Origin: Nitrosomonadales bacterium
Lineage (GTDB): Bacteria; Pseudomonadota; Gammaproteobacteria; Burkholderiales; Nitrosomonadaceae
NCBI GenBank assembly: GCA_004525885.1
Contig: SPBV01000036.1
Coordinates: forward strand, 1 to 11,201
Direction: 5' to 3'
DNA: 11,201 nt
The notes under the pieces were generated by a model. It saw nothing but the letters and a program-made list of their open reading frames with translations, was not told the origin of the DNA and ran no database searches. Below, one piece after another: positions 9,719 to 11,201 of the stretch (position 1 is its first letter; the number at the start of each line of letters is the position of its first letter). The translations under genes were made by a program, and so were the position numbers.

Positions 9719-9745
9719 TAAACGCACATGAGCCCTAAACGCACA
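9719..9745 (-). repeat. 10-base direct repeat before rplK
   Basis: TGTGCGTTTA (minus strand) occurs twice, plus-strand taaacgcaca at 9719-9728 and 9736-9745, 17 bases apart start to start. The copy nearer the gene abuts the rplK ribosome binding site. The E. coli counterpart spacer carries the L11-operon promoter and, around the rplK start, the L1 repressor-binding RNA. The repeat is seen; a link to either function is a guess. Confidence 0.55.
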
Positions 9746-9814
9746 CTCTTGTTATTTATGTTACACAATATAAAACTTTCTAGACTTAGCTATAATGATT
9801 CCATGCTCCGTATC

Positions 9815-10348
9815 CTAGGTTTTTTCAACCTGACTAAAATCCAGCTCCACTGGGGTAGGTCGACCAAAAATTGAAACTGACACTCTAATCTTGCTCTTGT
9901 CATAATTTACGTCTTCCACATTACCATGGAAATCTGTAAACGGACCCTCCTTAACTCGTACCGCCTCTCCAGCCTCAAATAATATCTTGGGCCTAGGTTT
10001 TTCCACCCCTTCTTGAATCTGCCTAAGAATATTCTGCACTTCTTTTACACTGATCGGCGTCGGCTTCATAGCCGAGCCACCGACAAAACCTGTAACCTTG
10101 GCAGTATTATTAACAAGGTGCCATGTTTCGTCCGTCATTTCCATCTCCACCAGCACATACCCAGGAAAGAGCTTTCTTTCACTAAGACTTTTCTGACCAG
10201 CCTTCATTTCAACTACTTCTTCTACTGGAACTAGTATCTGCCCAAATTTATCTTGCATACCAGCTCGATTGATCCGATCCTGTAATGCACGTTGTATACT
10301 TTTCTCAAAGCCAGAGTAGGCGTGAATCACAAACCATTTTTTATCCAT
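9815..10348 (-). CDS. nusG: Transcription elongation/antitermination factor NusG
   Basis: NusG binds the RNA polymerase clamp and suppresses pausing. Through its second domain it recruits Rho or ribosomal protein S10. The product has 177 residues (E. coli 181). The NGN domain spans about 1-110 with [14 protein letters not shown] and FPGYVLVEM. The KOW domain spans about 122-177 with [19 protein letters not shown] and [20 protein letters not shown]161 matches E. coli F165, at the Rho/S10 contact. I choose ATG 10346-10348 because GGAG lies six bases upstream; a GTG immediately before it (10349-10351) is too close to that site. The start overlaps the secE stop by 8 bases, which indicates translational coupling. 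Confidence 0.98.
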   Translation of the reverse strand: MDKKWFVIHAYSGFEKSIQRALQDRINRAGMQDKFGQILVPVEEVVEMKAGQKSLSERKLFPGYVLVEMEMTDETWHLVNNTAKVTGFVGGSAMKPTPISVKEVQNILRQIQEGVEKPRPKILFEAGEAVRVKEGPFTDFHGNVEDVNYDKSKIRVSVSIFGRPTPVELDFSQVEKT

Positions 10349-10694
10349 CACCCTCTCCGCGCCCCATCGTGTACTTAACTAACAATAACAATCCAGCATC
10401 TACCATCCATAAAAATATGGCCATGACTACAACAAAGGCAAATACAAGGCCAGTCATCTGAACTGTTTCCTTTCTGTTTGGCCATACTACTTTTTTTGTT
10501 TCTTCTGAAGATTCTCTACCAAAAGCATAAAACTGTTTGCCCTGAATGGTAAACCAAGCTACCGTGGCAGCCAGAAGAAAACCTAATAGTACTAAAACCA
10601 CACGAATCACCATAGCGCTATCGCGTAGGTAATAAAAACCAGCAATACCTGCCGCCATTAGCAGAAGCGCGAACCCGAGTTTGATCTTATTCAC
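10341..10694 (-). CDS. secE: Preprotein translocase subunit SecE
   Basis: SecE is the clamp subunit of the inner-membrane SecYEG channel. The product has 117 residues, close to the three-span E. coli type (127) rather than the short single-span form. Hydrophobic segments lie at about 5-23, 29-50 and 80-106. The conserved cytoplasmic amphipathic stretch [17 protein letters not shown] is at 61-77, just before the essential last span. The start is GTG 10692-10694, with GGAG about nine bases upstream. It is the first protein gene after tRNA-Trp, and its stop overlaps the nusG start. Confidence 0.96.
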   Translation of the reverse strand: MNKIKLGFALLLMAAGIAGFYYLRDSAMVIRVVLVLLGFLLAATVAWFTIQGKQFYAFGRESSEETKKVVWPNRKETVQMTGLVFAFVVVMAIFLWMVDAGLLLLVKYTMGRGEGDG

Positions 10695-10740
10695 TCTATC
10701 CCACTCCGCTCGTAATGCTCATAAATTAAAAGAAATCATA

Positions 10741-10772
10741 CAGAAACTGATTTACGCAAATCGCAGTTTCTG
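10741..10772 (-). terminator. Long hairpin before secE, possible terminator of the tuf-tRNA-Trp transcript
   Basis: CAGAAACT and AGTTTCTG pair perfectly (8 bp), and the inner GATTT/AAATC adds five more pairs around a four-base loop, with a two-base bulge on one side. On the minus strand the stem is followed by TATGATTTCTTTTAATTT, a broken U-rich tract; on the plus strand no such tract follows. This suggests a weak minus-strand terminator, but a leader structure for secE is equally possible. Confidence 0.45.
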
Positions 10773-10817
10773 TAGGACGAACTGTTACAGTCTCTTTATT
10801 CGTTATATTAATACTCT

Positions 10818-10834
10818 GTATCCATCAGGGATAC
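10818..10834. repeat. Small perfect hairpin GTATCC-loop-GGATAC
   Basis: Six perfect pairs close a five-base loop, 41 bases downstream of the tRNA-Trp 3' end. No U-run follows on the minus strand (next bases AGAGTATTAATATAACG). It may act as a stable 3' boundary for processing the tRNA precursor. That role is inference. Confidence 0.4.
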
Positions 10835-10875
10835 GCTGCTGCATATAACTAATCCTTTCACATAAACCCTTGTGT

Positions 10876-10951
10876 TGGCAGGCCAGGAGGGCATCGAACC
10901 CCCAACCTTCGGTTTTGGAGACCGACGCTCTGCCAATTGAGCTACTGGCCT
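10876..10951 (-). tRNA. trpT: tRNA-Trp (anticodon CCA)
   Basis: This is a complete 76-base tRNA with an encoded CCA tail (plus-strand tgg 10876-10878). The acceptor stem AGGCCAG (10945-10951) pairs with CTGGCCT (10880-10886), followed by discriminator G. The D-arm has AGCTCAATTGGCAGAGC. The anticodon stem TCGGT/ACCGA holds the loop CTCCAAA, with anticodon CCA for UGG (Trp). The T-arm has GGGGGTTCGATGCCCTC. It lies between tuf and secE, the standard place in Betaproteobacteria, probably on the tuf transcript because no clear terminator separates them. Confidence 0.98.
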
Positions 10952-11070
10952 ATAATTTACTTCATGTACCAGGAACAAATAATGACCAAAAATCTGGCGA
11001 TCCTGACAAACTAAATGTATGAGCACACAAAACTTCAATCTCTAGGCTTGATCCCTATACAATTCTATCG

Positions 11071-11201
11071 TCACTCAATAATCTTTGCCACTACACCCGC
11101 ACCAACGGTCTTACCACCCTCACGGATAGCAAAACGTAAACCATCTTCCATTGCGATCGGCGCTATTAAACTCACCGTTACCGACACATTGTCGCCCGGC
11201 A
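11071..11201 (-). CDS. tuf: Elongation factor Tu, C-terminal 42 residues (5' part outside window)
   Basis: EF-Tu delivers aminoacyl-tRNA to the ribosome as a GTP complex. Only the end of domain 3 is present: it begins PGDNVSVTV and ends in the conserved [21 protein letters not shown] tail, then TGA at 11071-11073. The GTPase domain lies outside the window. A serine follows TV in [10 protein letters not shown], where the family often has lysine. It precedes tRNA-Trp by 119 bases with no strong terminator between them. Proteobacteria often carry two near-identical tuf copies; this is the rpoBC-linked one. Confidence 0.97.
   Translation of the reverse strand, partial: PGDNVSVTVSLIAPIAMEDGLRFAIREGGKTVGAGVVAKIIE

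Noticed and set aside
10808..11038. 76-codon minus-strand reading frame across tRNA-Trp
   Set aside because: Its middle (PVAQLAERRSPKPKVGG) is simply the translation of the tRNA gene, a well-known artefact; there is no ribosome binding site or family match.
10952..11070. TTGTCA and CATTAT as a tRNA-Trp promoter
   Set aside because: The spacing is 19 bases with only 4 of 6 matches in the -10; read-through from tuf is the simpler explanation.

Overview
This window is a conserved bacterial information-processing cluster in which every gene lies on the minus strand. In transcription order (right to left) it holds the 3' end of tuf (EF-Tu), tRNA-Trp(CCA), secE, nusG, rplK, rplA, rplJ, rplL, rpoB, and the first 967 codons of rpoC. 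The order tuf - tRNA-Trp - secE - nusG - L11/L1/L10/L7-L12 - RpoB/RpoC is the classical proteobacterial arrangement, and the tuf-trpT-secE junction is common in Betaproteobacteria. RpoB is 1357 aa, SecE has three membrane segments, and the proteins read as clearly betaproteobacterial. A Nitrosomonas-like member of Nitrosomonadales is my best guess from recall, not from a search. Base composition is moderately AT-rich and looks even along the window, with no sign of transfer.

Region by region: 11071-11201 is the tuf tail. 10876-10951 is tRNA-Trp. 10695-10875 is a non-coding spacer with two hairpins in front of secE. 9815-10694 holds secE and nusG, overlapping by 8 bases. 9705-9814 is a spacer with a 10-base direct repeat in front of rplK. 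8576-9704 holds rplK and rplA, one base apart. 8188-8575 is the one long non-coding stretch, a 388-base leader before rplJ. It contains a 14-bp perfect inverted repeat, an 8-bp-arm palindrome, and a region that folds like the L10-binding leader. 7213-8187 holds rplJ and rplL. 7072-7212 has a terminator-like hairpin, the expected attenuator between the ribosomal and RNA polymerase genes. 2998-7071 is rpoB and 1-2901 is rpoC, cut by the window edge just after the trigger-loop segment.

The genes act together in transcription and translation. RpoB and RpoC form the polymerase catalytic core, and NusG tunes elongation and couples it to ribosomes or Rho. L10 and L7/L12 form the ribosomal stalk, and L11 the stalk base that recruits EF-Tu and other GTPases. 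L1 forms the mobile stalk near the E site. SecE is part of the SecYEG translocon.

I found no mobile element, CRISPR array, defence system or unfamiliar gene. The interesting content is regulatory: the structured rplA-rplJ spacer, the rplL-rpoB attenuator, the hairpin before secE, the repeat before rplK, and non-ATG starts in secE, rplK and rplJ.
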